Shown here: positions 17,500 through 26,221 of the stretch, piece after piece
Numbering within the stretch: the stretch's first letter is position 1
How the letters are laid out: every line of letters begins with the position of its first letter
Assembly: GCA_052148155.1 (NCBI GenBank)
Contig: JBKQIY010000057.1
Coordinates: 1 to 45,093, forward strand
Reading direction: 5' to 3'
Length of the DNA: 45,093 nucleotides
From: JBBQER01 sp052148155
GTDB taxonomy: Bacteria > Actinomycetota > Acidimicrobiia > IMCC26256 > PALSA-610
Made by a program: the position numbers and the translations under genes
Notes under the pieces: model-generated
Databases searched by the model: none
What the model was told of the DNA's origin: nothing
Seen by the model: only the letters and a program-made list of their open reading frames with translations

Positions 17500-18779
17500 T
17501 CGAAGAAGCTTCCGTCCAGGAACGACTCCGGCGAACGTACGCGGACATCGCCTCGAAGACGGCGCTCACCGACCGTGCGCTCCCCGTTGTCGGTGACGAG
17601 TCGATCGGTGCGTCGCGTCGTCTTCGCCGACAGCGCGCGGGACTGCTCGGAGGTATCGCGGTGGTGGTGTGCGCGTGCGTTGTCGCCGCGTTCGTGTTCA
17701 TGGGCCCGACCGGTCGTCCACACAGCCTGGTCGAAGTGTCACCGACGACGACCGTGCCGAGCTTCTCACCGGCGACGGGACTGACGCGGCTGACACTCCC
17801 GGGCTCGGCGACCGGGTATCTCTCCTCGCTCGGTCCGATCGCCGTGACTCCTGACGGGAGCACCGCATACGTCGGCGGATCGCACGATGGTGTCGTGACG
17901 CCGATCGATCTCCGTACCGGCCGAGCACTCCGACCGATCACGGTGGGCGAGTTCCCGGTCGCGGCAGTTGCCATCACGCCGAACAGCAAGACGGCGTACG
18001 TCGTCGAAGGTGGTATCGCGGACATCGTCGTTCCGATCGACCTCGCCACCGGCACCGTCGGTCCGGCTATCCATGTCATCGGACCGAACGGGCTGGGGTC
18101 CTCGATCGCCATCACTCCCAATGGACACATGGCCTACGTCTCTTCCCTCAGCGAAGACAAGGATCGTTCGATCGCACCGGGGTCCGCGACAACCACCGAG
18201 ATCCTCCCGAGCTTCGTCGTTCCGATTGACCTCGTCACGAACACCGCACGCCGGCCGATCGCTCTTGAACCTTTGCCGGGCGGCGGTCACACGGTGCAGT
18301 TCCAAGCGCCGATCTGCCAAGACAGCTGCGGCTTCAACGAAACGATCGGCGGTATCGCCATCACACCCGACGGCCGCACCGTCTACGTGTCAGACACCAC
18401 CCCCCAAGGCAGTGGCGTGTTCCCGATCGACGTGAGCACACAGCAAGTTGGACCAATGATCCGCGACGGCGCGGCAGCCGGGCCCATCGCAATCACGCCC
18501 GATGGACGGACCGCCTACGTCGACGGCCTCGGCACCGTTACCCCGATCGACCTTGCAACACACACCAGCCGTCCGGCGATACACGTCCCACCGGCGGCGC
18601 CGTTCAGCACGATCGCCATCACGCCCGACGGCCGCACCCTCGTAGGTGTCGAATACCCAACCATCGACCTGGTCGACCTCCGCAGCGGAAAGGAAGAAGC
18701 TCAGATCAAGAACCCGGGCGGCGGGTTCTACCTCGCGGTATCACCCCACAAGAGGTCCAGCGCTCCCGGCACCACATAA
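17496..18779 (+). CDS. Membrane-anchored YncE/YVTN-type beta-propeller protein, putative anti-sigma partner
   Basis: 427 residues. Residues 1-46 are cytoplasmic and charged (VQERLRRTYADIASKTALTDR), residues 48-69 are a single membrane helix (LLGGIAVVVCACVVAAFVFMG), and the rest is extracytoplasmic, built of about seven repeats with IAVTPDGSTAYVGG / AITPDGRTVYVSD cores, each followed by TPIDL or VPIDL, that is, a YVTN/YncE-like propeller. Overlap of its start with the sigma stop and this topology suggest that the short cytoplasmic head sequesters or signals to the sigma factor. No zinc-binding HxxxCxxC anti-sigma motif is visible, so that role is inference. Confidence 0.85.
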   Translation: MIEEASVQERLRRTYADIASKTALTDRALPVVGDESIGASRRLRRQRAGLLGGIAVVVCACVVAAFVFMGPTGRPHSLVEVSPTTTVPSFSPATGLTRLTLPGSATGYLSSLGPIAVTPDGSTAYVGGSHDGVVTPIDLRTGRALRPITVGEFPVAAVAITPNSKTAYVVEGGIADIVVPIDLATGTVGPAIHVIGPNGLGSSIAITPNGHMAYVSSLSEDKDRSIAPGSATTTEILPSFVVPIDLVTNTARRPIALEPLPGGGHTVQFQAPICQDSCGFNETIGGIAITPDGRTVYVSDTTPQGSGVFPIDVSTQQVGPMIRDGAAAGPIAITPDGRTAYVDGLGTVTPIDLATHTSRPAIHVPPAAPFSTIAITPDGRTLVGVEYPTIDLVDLRSGKEEAQIKNPGGGFYLAVSPHKRSSAPGTT

Positions 18780-19025
18780 ACAATCTGCACTCGACTCGGC
18801 ATGGCTCCCACGGAGAAAGTCACGCTCTTCTCGACGCGAGCACACTCCAGTGTCCGTCATTGGTGCTTGACGATGCGGGCTGATGAGGTGCCCAGACAGG
18901 CAAAGATGGCGCGACCGCAAGAACTTCGTGTGCATTCGGGTCGCAACATGGGAGAAGTTCTCCAGGAGACCCGTTTTGGTGGTCCAGCTTTCCTTGAAAG
19001 TGTTGGTTGGTGTTGGGGCTGCGGC

Positions 19026-19790
19026 CTACGAGCGAAGCGTTCCGATCTTCTGTTCGAAGGCTTGGGCGATCACGGTGTCGCCGGCATCGTTCGGGTCGTC
19101 GCCGAAGCCTTCGGTGGCTCCGACTCGGCATGTGATGTCGAGCAGCGTGCACGCCTTGTCTACCCCGATGGGTATCTGTCCCCAGGGCGAGGACACGGTG
19201 TGCGTGAGATCGGTTGCCCCGAACGTGTCGGCGACGTCGGCCACGGGGACAGACGCATGGGCGAAGACCTGTTCCAAGTCGTGGTTGAGCGTGCCCAGGC
19301 CCGCAACCGCCGATTCGGCGAGCGTCCGTTGCGGACCTGGAGGTCCGAGGAGATCACCAAGGAGCGGGTCATAAACGGTCATTCCAACGATACGAGCGTT
19401 TGGACCTGCCGCCTGTCGCAATCCACTCAAGATCGCAGCCAAGTTGTGTTGCATGACCGTCAGCTGAGTGACGAAGCAGTGCGCGGCATCCGGGACGTGC
19501 GCACACTCGAGGACGTCGTTTCCGCCGAGGTCGATCGTGATGAGCACCACTGAGCCTTTGTGCGCTCGCAGAAAGGAAATGGCGCGCGAGTACTGAGCTG
19601 TCCGCGGAGGGCATGTCGCGCCCACCGTGCGTCCAGGACTGTGACCGTCCAACATCGACGTCGTCGTCTCGCCCGAACATGCCATGTCGACGAGTTTGAG
19701 ACCGGAGACCGCGCCGGAGTAATAGTGCGCGATACGGTTCGGGTACGACGCGTTGCCGTTCCACATCGCGGCCGAATCGCCGAGCGCTAA
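19026..19790 (-). pseudogene. SGNH/GDSL hydrolase lipoprotein gene, 3' part, cut by an IS1380 element
   Basis: Codes for the catalytic part of an SGNH hydrolase: LALGDSAAMWNG with the nucleophile serine, LKLVDMACSGETTTSM, ITIDLGGNDVLECA, and a terminal GDDPNDAGDTVIAQAF, where DPND replaces the usual D-x-x-H, so the catalytic histidine may be missing. The frame is interrupted at the IS end. Joining it to the segment beyond the IS at the duplicated CTAA restores SAIY-L-ALGDSAA without a frameshift, giving 302 codons in total. The disrupted codon is TTA. Related proteins are secreted esterases or lipases. Confidence 0.88.
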
Positions 19791-19807
19791 CCCGGATCGT
19801 TCACGAG
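19791..19807 (+). repeat. IS1380 left inverted repeat
   Basis: CCCGGATCGTTCACGAG, preceded directly by the target duplication CTAA. Differs from the right repeat at three positions. Confidence 0.9.
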
Positions 19808-19910
19808 TTTTTTGGTGAGATTGGTCGCTGAGCGCGACAAGTGCCCTGTCCGTAAGGCATTCTTGGGGTTGCGAGACACCAAGATCGTCTGACGAAAGGG
19901 CACCTGACAG

Positions 19911-21272
19911 ATGAATGTTACCAGCACCCTGAAAGCGCGGGTCGAGCCTGGCGGCGATGGGGTTGTCGCGCATGTGGGACTGCACGCGTTGGGCCAGTTC
20001 GCGGACGCTCTCGGGTTGGGTGCGGCATTGTCGGCACGGATCGTGCCGGCGGGTGAACGGTTCCCGTTGCATGATCGCGGGAAGGTGTTGGTGCACGCGA
20101 TGCTCACACTCGCGGGTGGCGGCGACGCGTGTTCGGATGTGGAGTTCTTGCGGGCGCAGCCGGTGTTGTTCGGGCCGGTCCCGTCGGATTCGACGTTGTA
20201 TCGCACGTACCGTCAGATCGACGCAGTGACCCTCGCCCGATTGTGGGAGGCGATGGCTGAGGTCCGCGCGGATGTGTGGTCGGCGGTCGATACCGGCGAA
20301 CGGGTCGTGTTGGATATCGACGCGACGTTGGTCGACATCCATTCTGAAAACAAGGAAGGGACGGCATCGAACTACAAGCGCGGGTTCGGGTACCATCCGA
20401 TGTTCTGTTTCGCGGATCTGACGGGCGAGACATTGGCTGGGGTGTTGCGGCCCGGTAACGCGACCGCGAACGACTCGGCCGATCATCTCGCCGTGTTGGA
20501 TCAGGCGATCGGTCAGTTACCGGCCGAGATCAGCTCGGGTCACCGGCCTGGAGACGACCCGACCGCCGCGATCCGGTCGGTGATGGCCCGCGCCGATTCG
20601 GCGGGCGCGACGGCCGGGTTCGTGTGGGGCTGTCGGGCCCGCAACGTCGGGTTCGCGGTCGTGGCCCGCAAAAACGCTCAGATTTATGCGGCGATCTCGA
20701 AGATCGAAGCGGACGACAACCGCTGGACCCCCGCCCAAACTCAGGGCGGTGCCCTTCGGTCCGGTGCCGCGGTCTGCGAGGTCACCGACCTGGTTGACCT
20801 GTCAGCCTGGCCGGACCGCACCCGACTGATCGTGCGTCGCGAACCGTTCCATCCCGGCGCGCAAACAACACTGTTCCCGTCGCTCGAGTACCGCTACTGG
20901 GGCCACTACACCGACCAGCCTGGCGACCCCGTCGCGCTCGACGTCCACATGCGCGCCCACGCGCACGTCGAAGACCACATCCGCCGCCTCAAAGACTCCG
21001 GCCTGGACCGGTTCCCCTTCGTTGATCTCGACGCCAACCACGCCCGCCTCGCGATCGTCGCGTTCGCCGCCGATCTCGTCCGCTGGTTCCAACTCTGCTG
21101 CCTCGACGGACCGCTTGCGATCGCGGAACCGAAAATGTTGCGTTGGCAGCTCTGGCACACCCCCGCCCGACTCGTCCGCAGCGCCCGCCAACAAATCGTG
21201 CGGATCCTCGACGACTGGCCCACCACCGACGCGCTCCTCAACGCCTACATGCGCGTCAACCTTCTCACCTGA
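19911..21272 (+). CDS. IS1380-family DDE transposase
   Basis: 453 residues, intact. The central segment LDIDATLVDIHSENKEG followed by SNYKRGFGYHPMFCF and LAGVLRPGNATANDS is the IS1380 signature around the first catalytic aspartate. The C-terminal HAHVEDHIRRLKDSGLDRFPF carries the catalytic glutamate of the DDE triad. Length is normal for the family (about 430-470 aa). ATG start with AAGGG about nine bases upstream. It catalyses cut-and-paste movement of the element that contains it. Confidence 0.95.
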   Translation: MNVTSTLKARVEPGGDGVVAHVGLHALGQFADALGLGAALSARIVPAGERFPLHDRGKVLVHAMLTLAGGGDACSDVEFLRAQPVLFGPVPSDSTLYRTYRQIDAVTLARLWEAMAEVRADVWSAVDTGERVVLDIDATLVDIHSENKEGTASNYKRGFGYHPMFCFADLTGETLAGVLRPGNATANDSADHLAVLDQAIGQLPAEISSGHRPGDDPTAAIRSVMARADSAGATAGFVWGCRARNVGFAVVARKNAQIYAAISKIEADDNRWTPAQTQGGALRSGAAVCEVTDLVDLSAWPDRTRLIVRREPFHPGAQTTLFPSLEYRYWGHYTDQPGDPVALDVHMRAHAHVEDHIRRLKDSGLDRFPFVDLDANHARLAIVAFAADLVRWFQLCCLDGPLAIAEPKMLRWQLWHTPARLVRSARQQIVRILDDWPTTDALLNAYMRVNLLT

Positions 21273-21450
21273 CCCGACCGGCTTTCGCCGACTCGCGTCA
21301 CCGGCCAGCCCGCACACGCGCACGCCCAAAACCAGCCCGGACCGGCCCCACAAGCCCCCGCGCCGCACACACACCACCACGAGCACGACACGACGACAAA
21401 CAACGCCATCAACGCGCGCTCTCACACCCCCCGAAACCCACTCAACAACT

Positions 21451-21467
21451 CTCGTGAATAATCGGGG
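21451..21467 (-). repeat. IS1380 right inverted repeat
   Basis: Reads CCCCGATTATTCACGAG on the minus strand; followed on the plus strand by the second CTAA target copy at 21468-21471. Confidence 0.9.
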
Positions 21468-21471
21468 CTAA

Positions 21472-21615
21472 GTAGATCGCACTCGTAGCCTTCGACGCTG
21501 CGCCCGCCGTCGACGTTGACCGCGGTACCGACCCGTGGGACGTGGACGTCCCGCTACACGCGGCCGCACAAATTGCAACGAGAGCGCTTGCGGCGACCCG
21601 AACCACCGTCCGCAT
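21472..21615 (-). pseudogene. SGNH hydrolase lipoprotein gene, 5' part (signal peptide)
   Basis: The start of the gene whose catalytic part lies across the IS. It gives MRTVVRVAASALVAICAAACSG, a lipoprotein signal with cysteine at the lipobox, then a Ser/Thr/Ala-rich linker ending TSAIY just at the target site. Reading continues into the IS for a few codons before a stop, so a short orphan lipopeptide could still be made. ATG chosen; TTG and GTG codons just upstream are possible. Confidence 0.8.
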
Positions 21616-21623
21616 CACACGAT

Positions 21624-21768
21624 TCAATCAGCGTGGTCGCCGGCCGTCCACGCGGCGCGTATCTCCTGGGGCATGAGGCCGGCGAGCGCGCGGTGCGGGC
21701 GATAGGCGCGGGCACTCGACGCGCCATACGTCGACGATCACTCGAGCTCCGAGCAGCGACCCGAGGTC
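21624..21768 (-). pseudogene. IS3-family transposase (OrfB) 3' remnant, frameshifted
   Basis: In two frames the minus strand resembles the end of IS3 OrfB: DLGSLLGARVIVDVWRVE, then after a frameshift AYRPHRALAGLMPQEIRAAW and TAGDHAD-stop, equivalent to the EARVVIEDWR...YNANRPHSAHGDLTP stretch of actinobacterial IS3 transposases. The rest of the gene is gone. It directly abuts the upstream side of the split lipoprotein gene, showing earlier IS traffic here. Confidence 0.65.
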
Positions 21769-21889
21769 GTAGATAACGGCGATCTCGTCGTTCAATACGC
21801 GGGGCGGATCGCGCTTTATCAACGCGTGGCTGTTCAAGCGCCAACTCTGGATTCTCCGCCGGCGGGCAACGCGGTGTGAAAGCTGGCGG

Positions 21890-23083
21890 TCACGGTCGGG
21901 CTTCCGCCTGGAGGACGAACGCGCTCGGCTTGACGTTGCGATCGCGGTCGATGATGCCGAACGCGACATCGAATCCGTGCAGCCACTCGTAGTTGTCGAC
22001 GCCGGTCCAGTGAAAGCATCCGCGAACGTCAGCGCCGCGCCCGATCGCGTCGTGAATTACTTCGAGTCCGCGAGCAAGGTAGCGCGCTCGTATCTCGTCA
22101 GCGTCAGTGCCGATCCCGAACTCGGCGACCAGCAGGGGCGTGCCGGGCACTTCGGCGTGCAAGCGGTCGATCACCAGTCCGACACCGTCGGCCCAAATTC
22201 CGTAGCCGAGCGGCGAGACCGGCGCACCGGGCGGATGAACAGCGAGACCGCCGTCCGCGACTCCCATCGCCGCGTAGTACGAGAAGCCGATCATGTCGAA
22301 CGCGCCGGCCAGATCGGGGCGCTCGACCGGTTCGCGCCCACGCACGTGCAGCACGCCATCACGGAAGAGGCCGAGTCCGGGCGCCCAATACATATCGAAC
22401 AATGTCTGGATCGTACGAGCAGTCGCGGCGGCACCGTCCTGCGCCACGATGGGAGAGAGACCGAAGATCGAGGAGACGGGTGCGCCCGTCTGCCGTAAGC
22501 GTTGCGCCGCTTCCGCGGTCGCGAGGTGGATCGCTTCGTCGGCCACGGCCGCGTCGTTCGAGTCGTTGCGACCGGGCGGCCATCCCCCGCCGCGGTACGC
22601 GGCGCGCGCGTAGTAGTTCGTCTCGTTCACGGGCTGCCACCCGCCGACGAGATCGCCGAACGTCTCCGCGGCGAACTCGACCTGCCGCGCCCAGGCACCT
22701 GTGCGGTTGGCCTCGACAAGAAAGCCGCCGTCGTCGGCGAACCAACGCGGCAACGTGAAATGGTGCAAGCAGACCCACGGCACGATCCCGGCGTCGCGCG
22801 CCGCCTGGAGAATGTCGCGATAGCGGGCGATGGCAACGTCGTCGTGGACTCCCGGCGCAGGCTCCACTCGAGCCCATTCGATCGACAGACGGTGGTGAGC
22901 CAACCCGAGACGTGTGAACAGTGCAAAGTCCTGCTCGTAGCGAGACGCGAATCCATTGCCGTCACCCGATATGGGGGCATGGCCGTCGCGTTCCCACTGC
23001 CACCAGTCAGATGCCGGCGCCGCGCCTTCGCACTGCGTAGACGACGCGCCCGTGCCCCACATGAAACCGTCCGGCCATCGCAT
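21890..23083 (-). CDS. Glycoside hydrolase family 1 (beta-glucosidase-like)
   Basis: 397 residues, cytoplasmic, TIM-barrel. N-terminal FMWGTGASSTQCEGA is the family 1 start motif; acid/base glutamate is Glu154 in WQPVNETNYY; the nucleophile is probably Glu321 in LLVAEFGIG, a departure from the canonical TENG. LHHFTLPRWF and HWTGVDNYEW are further family 1 substrate-pocket segments. It is somewhat short for GH1 (usually 440-480). ATG before RWPDGFM is preferred; the frame extends 31 codons upstream. No transporter or sugar regulator sits beside it, so the substrate is unknown. Confidence 0.9.
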   Translation of the reverse strand: MRWPDGFMWGTGASSTQCEGAAPASDWWQWERDGHAPISGDGNGFASRYEQDFALFTRLGLAHHRLSIEWARVEPAPGVHDDVAIARYRDILQAARDAGIVPWVCLHHFTLPRWFADDGGFLVEANRTGAWARQVEFAAETFGDLVGGWQPVNETNYYARAAYRGGGWPPGRNDSNDAAVADEAIHLATAEAAQRLRQTGAPVSSIFGLSPIVAQDGAAATARTIQTLFDMYWAPGLGLFRDGVLHVRGREPVERPDLAGAFDMIGFSYYAAMGVADGGLAVHPPGAPVSPLGYGIWADGVGLVIDRLHAEVPGTPLLVAEFGIGTDADEIRARYLARGLEVIHDAIGRGADVRGCFHWTGVDNYEWLHGFDVAFGIIDRDRNVKPSAFVLQAEARP

Positions 23084-23213
23084 GCCGAGCCCTACCGTAC
23101 AGAGCCCGGCGTACAAGCCGACTCGCCCACCCACATTGGGCTGTGACAAAGGGACTCTCAGCTGCTCGGGCGGCATGTAGCGCGCGTTGGCCGGTCGTGG
23201 CTCTACTGACCGA

Positions 23214-23504
23214 GTGGGTCCTGGTCGCCGTGATGCTGACGCTTTCGAGGAGTTCGTCGCTGAGGCTGAGCCTCGGCTGCGACGCGCGCTGATTGCTCGG
23301 TACGGCGTTGAGCGGGGTCGGGAGGCTGTAGCTGAGGCGTCGGGGTGGGCATGGGTGCATCGGGGTCGCGTCCAGGCAATGGCGAACCCGGTCGACTACC
23401 TGTACCGGCTTGGCCAGTCCCGGACGAAGACCGTCGCCGTCGCAGTCGGTGGCCGACTCGCGCTCTTCACCACACACCACCTCTGCCCCCACCCAACCCG
23501 ATAA
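23214..23504 (+). pseudogene. Truncated ECF sigma factor (region 2 only)
   Basis: Residues 8-65 match region 2 of actinobacterial ECF sigma factors: AFEEFVAEAEPRLRRALIAR, then ERGREAVAEASGWAWVH and MANPVDYLYRLGQSRTK. After that the frame turns into unrelated sequence (LALFTTHHLCPHPTR) and stops; no region 4 helix-turn-helix follows in any frame I can see. The gene is therefore probably broken. Start uncertain (GTG at 23214 or TTG at 23187). Confidence 0.65.
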
Positions 23505-23561
23505 CCACCAAGCGATCGCGGCTGGCGGCTATGGATGGAATGAGCTCCAGAATTCCCATCC

Positions 23562-23789
23562 ATGTGCGAAACCGGCGTCGTCGGTAGCCACCTCGACGGA
23601 CAACCAGACGCCATCTCCTGGAACGTTCGCCTCGTCGTCGTGGTTGCCACAACAGTCGTGGGTGTCGTGACGTCCGTGCTCGCCGGTGTCGCTTCGTTCA
23701 CACTGCCACTCGAGAAACCAACAATCAGTGTCAAGGCAGTGCGACAGGCACAGCCACTGCGGGCAGTCGGTCCCACCACTTCAGAATGA
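23562..23789 (+). CDS. Possible small single-span membrane protein
   Basis: 75 residues with one strong hydrophobic helix (LVVVVATTVVGVVTSVLAGVASF, residues 24-46) and a short external tail. No Shine-Dalgarno is evident and no family recognised. It follows the truncated sigma gene, the usual place of a small sigma-linked membrane protein in these regions, but it may be chance. Confidence 0.35.
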   Translation: MCETGVVGSHLDGQPDAISWNVRLVVVVATTVVGVVTSVLAGVASFTLPLEKPTISVKAVRQAQPLRAVGPTTSE

Positions 23790-23968
23790 CACTTGCTGAG
23801 GTCGAACGGTTCCTGACGGCCACCCCAGCTCGTTAAGGATGTCTCCTGAGGTCCCGATCGTGCGACGCTGTTGGTGGCCGGACGGACGGCGAGAAATGGC
23901 GAGAGCAGATCCGGGCTCACCTCCTGAACGGAACCGGCGCCTGAATCTCTCGCGAATAGCGTGACGAC

Positions 23969-24478
23969 GTGCAGACCGCACCGCTGATAACGATCGCCGC
24001 GATCGCGGCTCTGCTCGTTGGCTGCGGCTCAGGAGCGTCACCACCGCGGTCGTTGGCGCCTGTCTCGATCGGCACAACGGTGCTCTCGCAGACGAGGAGC
24101 GAGACTGTCCGAGCGTACGCGGAACGCGTGCTCCCTCAGTCGTTCGCCAGCCAAGTGGGCGACCTCGCAGTCGGCGATCTGAAGGTGTGCGTACCGTCGG
24201 ACGCGAAGACACAGCTTGTCCGGGCGAGCGATTACCAACTCGTCCTCGCGGACGGCGAGCGCATCACAGCGACGACTGGAGCGATCCGTCCGGCGCTGCC
24301 TGACGGTCAGGTGCAACCCGGTCGCTGTGTCCAGGGGATACTCAACTGGATGGTCGCGTCGGATCGTCACCCAACGATCGCGGACAGGCGTACCGGCGCC
24401 CAATGGCAGCCCGACTGTCCGCGATCGACGGTTGCGACCGTTCCTTGTCAGATCCTGCCCGCCGTCAAACGAGCATGA
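23969..24478 (+). CDS. Lipoprotein of unknown function
   Basis: 169 residues from GTG. Signal peptide PLITIAAIAALLVGCGSG with lipobox cysteine at residue 19, then a Ser/Pro linker and a compact domain with cysteines (LKVCVPSD, GRCVQGIL, DCPRS, PCQI) that could form two disulfides. The segment DYQLVLADGERITATTG...LPDGQVQPGRCVQGILNW looks like the extracellular immunoglobulin-like domain of DUF4352-type lipoproteins. Membrane-anchored, extracytoplasmic. The neighbours do not clarify its role. Confidence 0.7.
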   Translation: MQTAPLITIAAIAALLVGCGSGASPPRSLAPVSIGTTVLSQTRSETVRAYAERVLPQSFASQVGDLAVGDLKVCVPSDAKTQLVRASDYQLVLADGERITATTGAIRPALPDGQVQPGRCVQGILNWMVASDRHPTIADRRTGAQWQPDCPRSTVATVPCQILPAVKRA

Positions 24479-24556
24479 CCCCGACCCTGAAACAGGTCCC
24501 AGATGTGGACCACCCGAGTGCTCGTATTGTCGCCTGAGTTGGTCAGCGCCTCAGCG

Positions 24557-25753
24557 TCAGGAGTTGGGGACGTTCGGCGCAGGCAGTTCTTCCAGTGTGG
24601 AGTCCGGGCCGGTTGTGAAGAAGAACACTGAGCCGGCGCTGTCGGCTGCGACGGGTTCGGCACTTTGCGGACAGGTTGTCGGCAGCCGCACCGTCGTCGA
24701 AGACATCGGATTGGGTCCCGTCGGTCCCATGCCGGACCTACCCGAGCAGTTGAACTCGGGTAGCGCCAGCGTGTCCTTTACCGTCCCGGAGCTGTTCAGG
24801 ATCGCGAGCCCCGATCGCGAGGACGCGACGATATTCCCGCTCGGTGTGATGGCGATCGGCGCGTCCAAGTCAAGCGCGGTCGGTGATTGGTTCTGTCCAG
24901 AGGCTGCCGCCGCCGGGTTTCCGAGTGCGATGCTCGATGTCGCGGTTACCCGCGCGAGCTGACCGCCCGCGGCAACGACCGACTCGCCATCGGGCGCGAG
25001 GAACTCGGCGTACACGGCGAACCGTTTGGAGCTGCCGTCCGGACGAACGCGTTCGACCTCTCCTCTGGTCGAGTACACACCGAGCGAACCGACAATCAAC
25101 GTCCCGTCTGACAGGTAGGCGACGCTCGCGACGGCTCCGGCTATCGAACCGGGCGCCGCGCTGAAGGTGCCGGTCGTTGGATCCACCAGCGTGACCAGCG
25201 CGTCCCTGGACACCACCGCAACCGTTCCGGTTCTGGGACTGACCGCGATCGCGGTGATCCCGTCCTGCGGGAGCCGGCGGTGGTCCGGATCCGGAGCGAC
25301 GACAGGCAACGTCAGCGACCACGAACCGACAGCACCAGAAGACGGCACGAATCGCATAATGGTCGAGTTCGCTGCCAGTCACACGGAGCCGTCCGCGCCG
25401 ACCGCGATCGGAGTGTCGAGAGACGAGAGCAGACCATCCGATCGCGTCTCGCCGACCGCATGCCGCGTTGTCGTTCCCTTGTCGCTGACGTGGTAGAGCT
25501 CGGTTGCCGAGCTCGTATCTGACCAGAACCACACGCCCCCTCGCACAGGATCGGCCGCCATCTGCGAAGGCGGCGAAGACGCACCTACGAGTGGCGAGAG
25601 CTCCCGCAACGCCGTCACTGAGATCCGTTGCGTCGTCGGCGGGATGCGGACACGAGCAGTCGCCGTTGGCAACGCGGATCGCACACGTCCCCCGCTCGCA
25701 CAGCCCACGGCCACAACGAGCAGAGCGAGTGCACAAAGCTTTGCGCGCATCAT
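24557..25753 (-). pseudogene. Beta-propeller lipoprotein gene interrupted by one in-frame TGA
   Basis: An N-terminal lipoprotein signal (LCALALLVVAVGCASGG) leads to a propeller-like protein with MAADPVRGGVWFWSD, TPIAVGADGSV, ITAIAVSPRTGTVAVVS and APIAITPSGNIVASS repeats. At 25379-25381 the frame has TGA, and the same frame continues with LAANSTIMRFVP; DGSVWLAAN would be the normal motif, so a TGG tryptophan codon has probably mutated. Both halves are otherwise well preserved (about 398 codons), implying a recent nonsense mutation, rare readthrough, or a sequencing error. Alternatively a shorter protein restarts at the ATG eight codons downstream, but without a signal peptide. The first ATG overlaps the end of the excisionase-like gene. 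Confidence 0.8.
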
Positions 25754-25959
25754 CTCGAAGTATGACCGCCCGCGAGGTGGTCTGGTTCCCAAGGGTTTCG
25801 TCGTCGGCCAGAAGTGGCCGAGGCACGGCGCCTGTCCACAAGCTCGCCGCGCGCGACGAGCTCATACGCATGCGCCCGCGAGATCCCCAACAGCGTTGCC
25901 GCCTCCCCCACGGACAACACCAACGGACGCGCCGCCATTACCGACTCTGATTCATGCAT
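25750..25959 (-). CDS. Excisionase/MerR-like helix-turn-helix protein (HTH_17)
   Basis: 69 residues with LSVGEAATLLGISRAHAYELVARGEL, the winged helix-turn-helix of excisionase-type DNA-binding proteins. A strong GAGGAGGAA precedes the ATG, which fixes the start. The C-terminal part is arginine-rich and does not match the usual GRRVLVPR wing, so it may be altered. Its TGA overlaps the ATGATG start of the beta-propeller lipoprotein gene. Such proteins are often the Xis partner of a tyrosine integrase; an integrase remnant lies 6 kb to the right within the same putative island. Confidence 0.7.
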   Translation of the reverse strand: MHESESVMAARPLVLSVGEAATLLGISRAHAYELVARGELVDRRRASATSGRRRNPWEPDHLAGGHTSR

Positions 25960-26221
25960 CGATTCCTCCTCATCGCGCTCGACGACGGACAACGAACACG
26001 ACCCTCGTTCCAGCCCGGCAACAGACGCCTGCCCGCACTGACCCCGTCACAAGGGAATGGCGCGACGAAACGCCCGCGCGCGAAAAACTCGACAAATCAG
26101 CCGAGCCGCACGTCACGGACAACCGTGCAGACCTTGCGTGCAGCTTCGTGCAGAGTGCGGACCTGCGGTACAGACCGTCGTAGACGCGCCTGCGCCCGAC
26201 TCGCCTGGGGCGCTGCAGGCG

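Larger units (their letters stand above)
19791..21467. mobile_element. Complete IS1380-family insertion sequence
   Basis: 1677 bp bounded by 17-bp imperfect inverted repeats (14 of 17 matching) and flanked by a 4-bp direct duplication CTAA (19787-19790 and 21468-21471), the target-site length known for IS1380. It contains one rightward transposase gene. About 120 bp precede and 195 bp follow the gene. The element is inserted in a lipoprotein hydrolase gene. Open frame and matched ends suggest recent arrival and possible activity. Confidence 0.93.

Noticed and set aside
19026..20486. Continuous leftward 486-codon frame joining the SGNH domain with an arginine-rich N-terminus
   Set aside because: The N-terminal 230 codons are antisense to the IS1380 transposase; the true 5' part lies beyond the IS.
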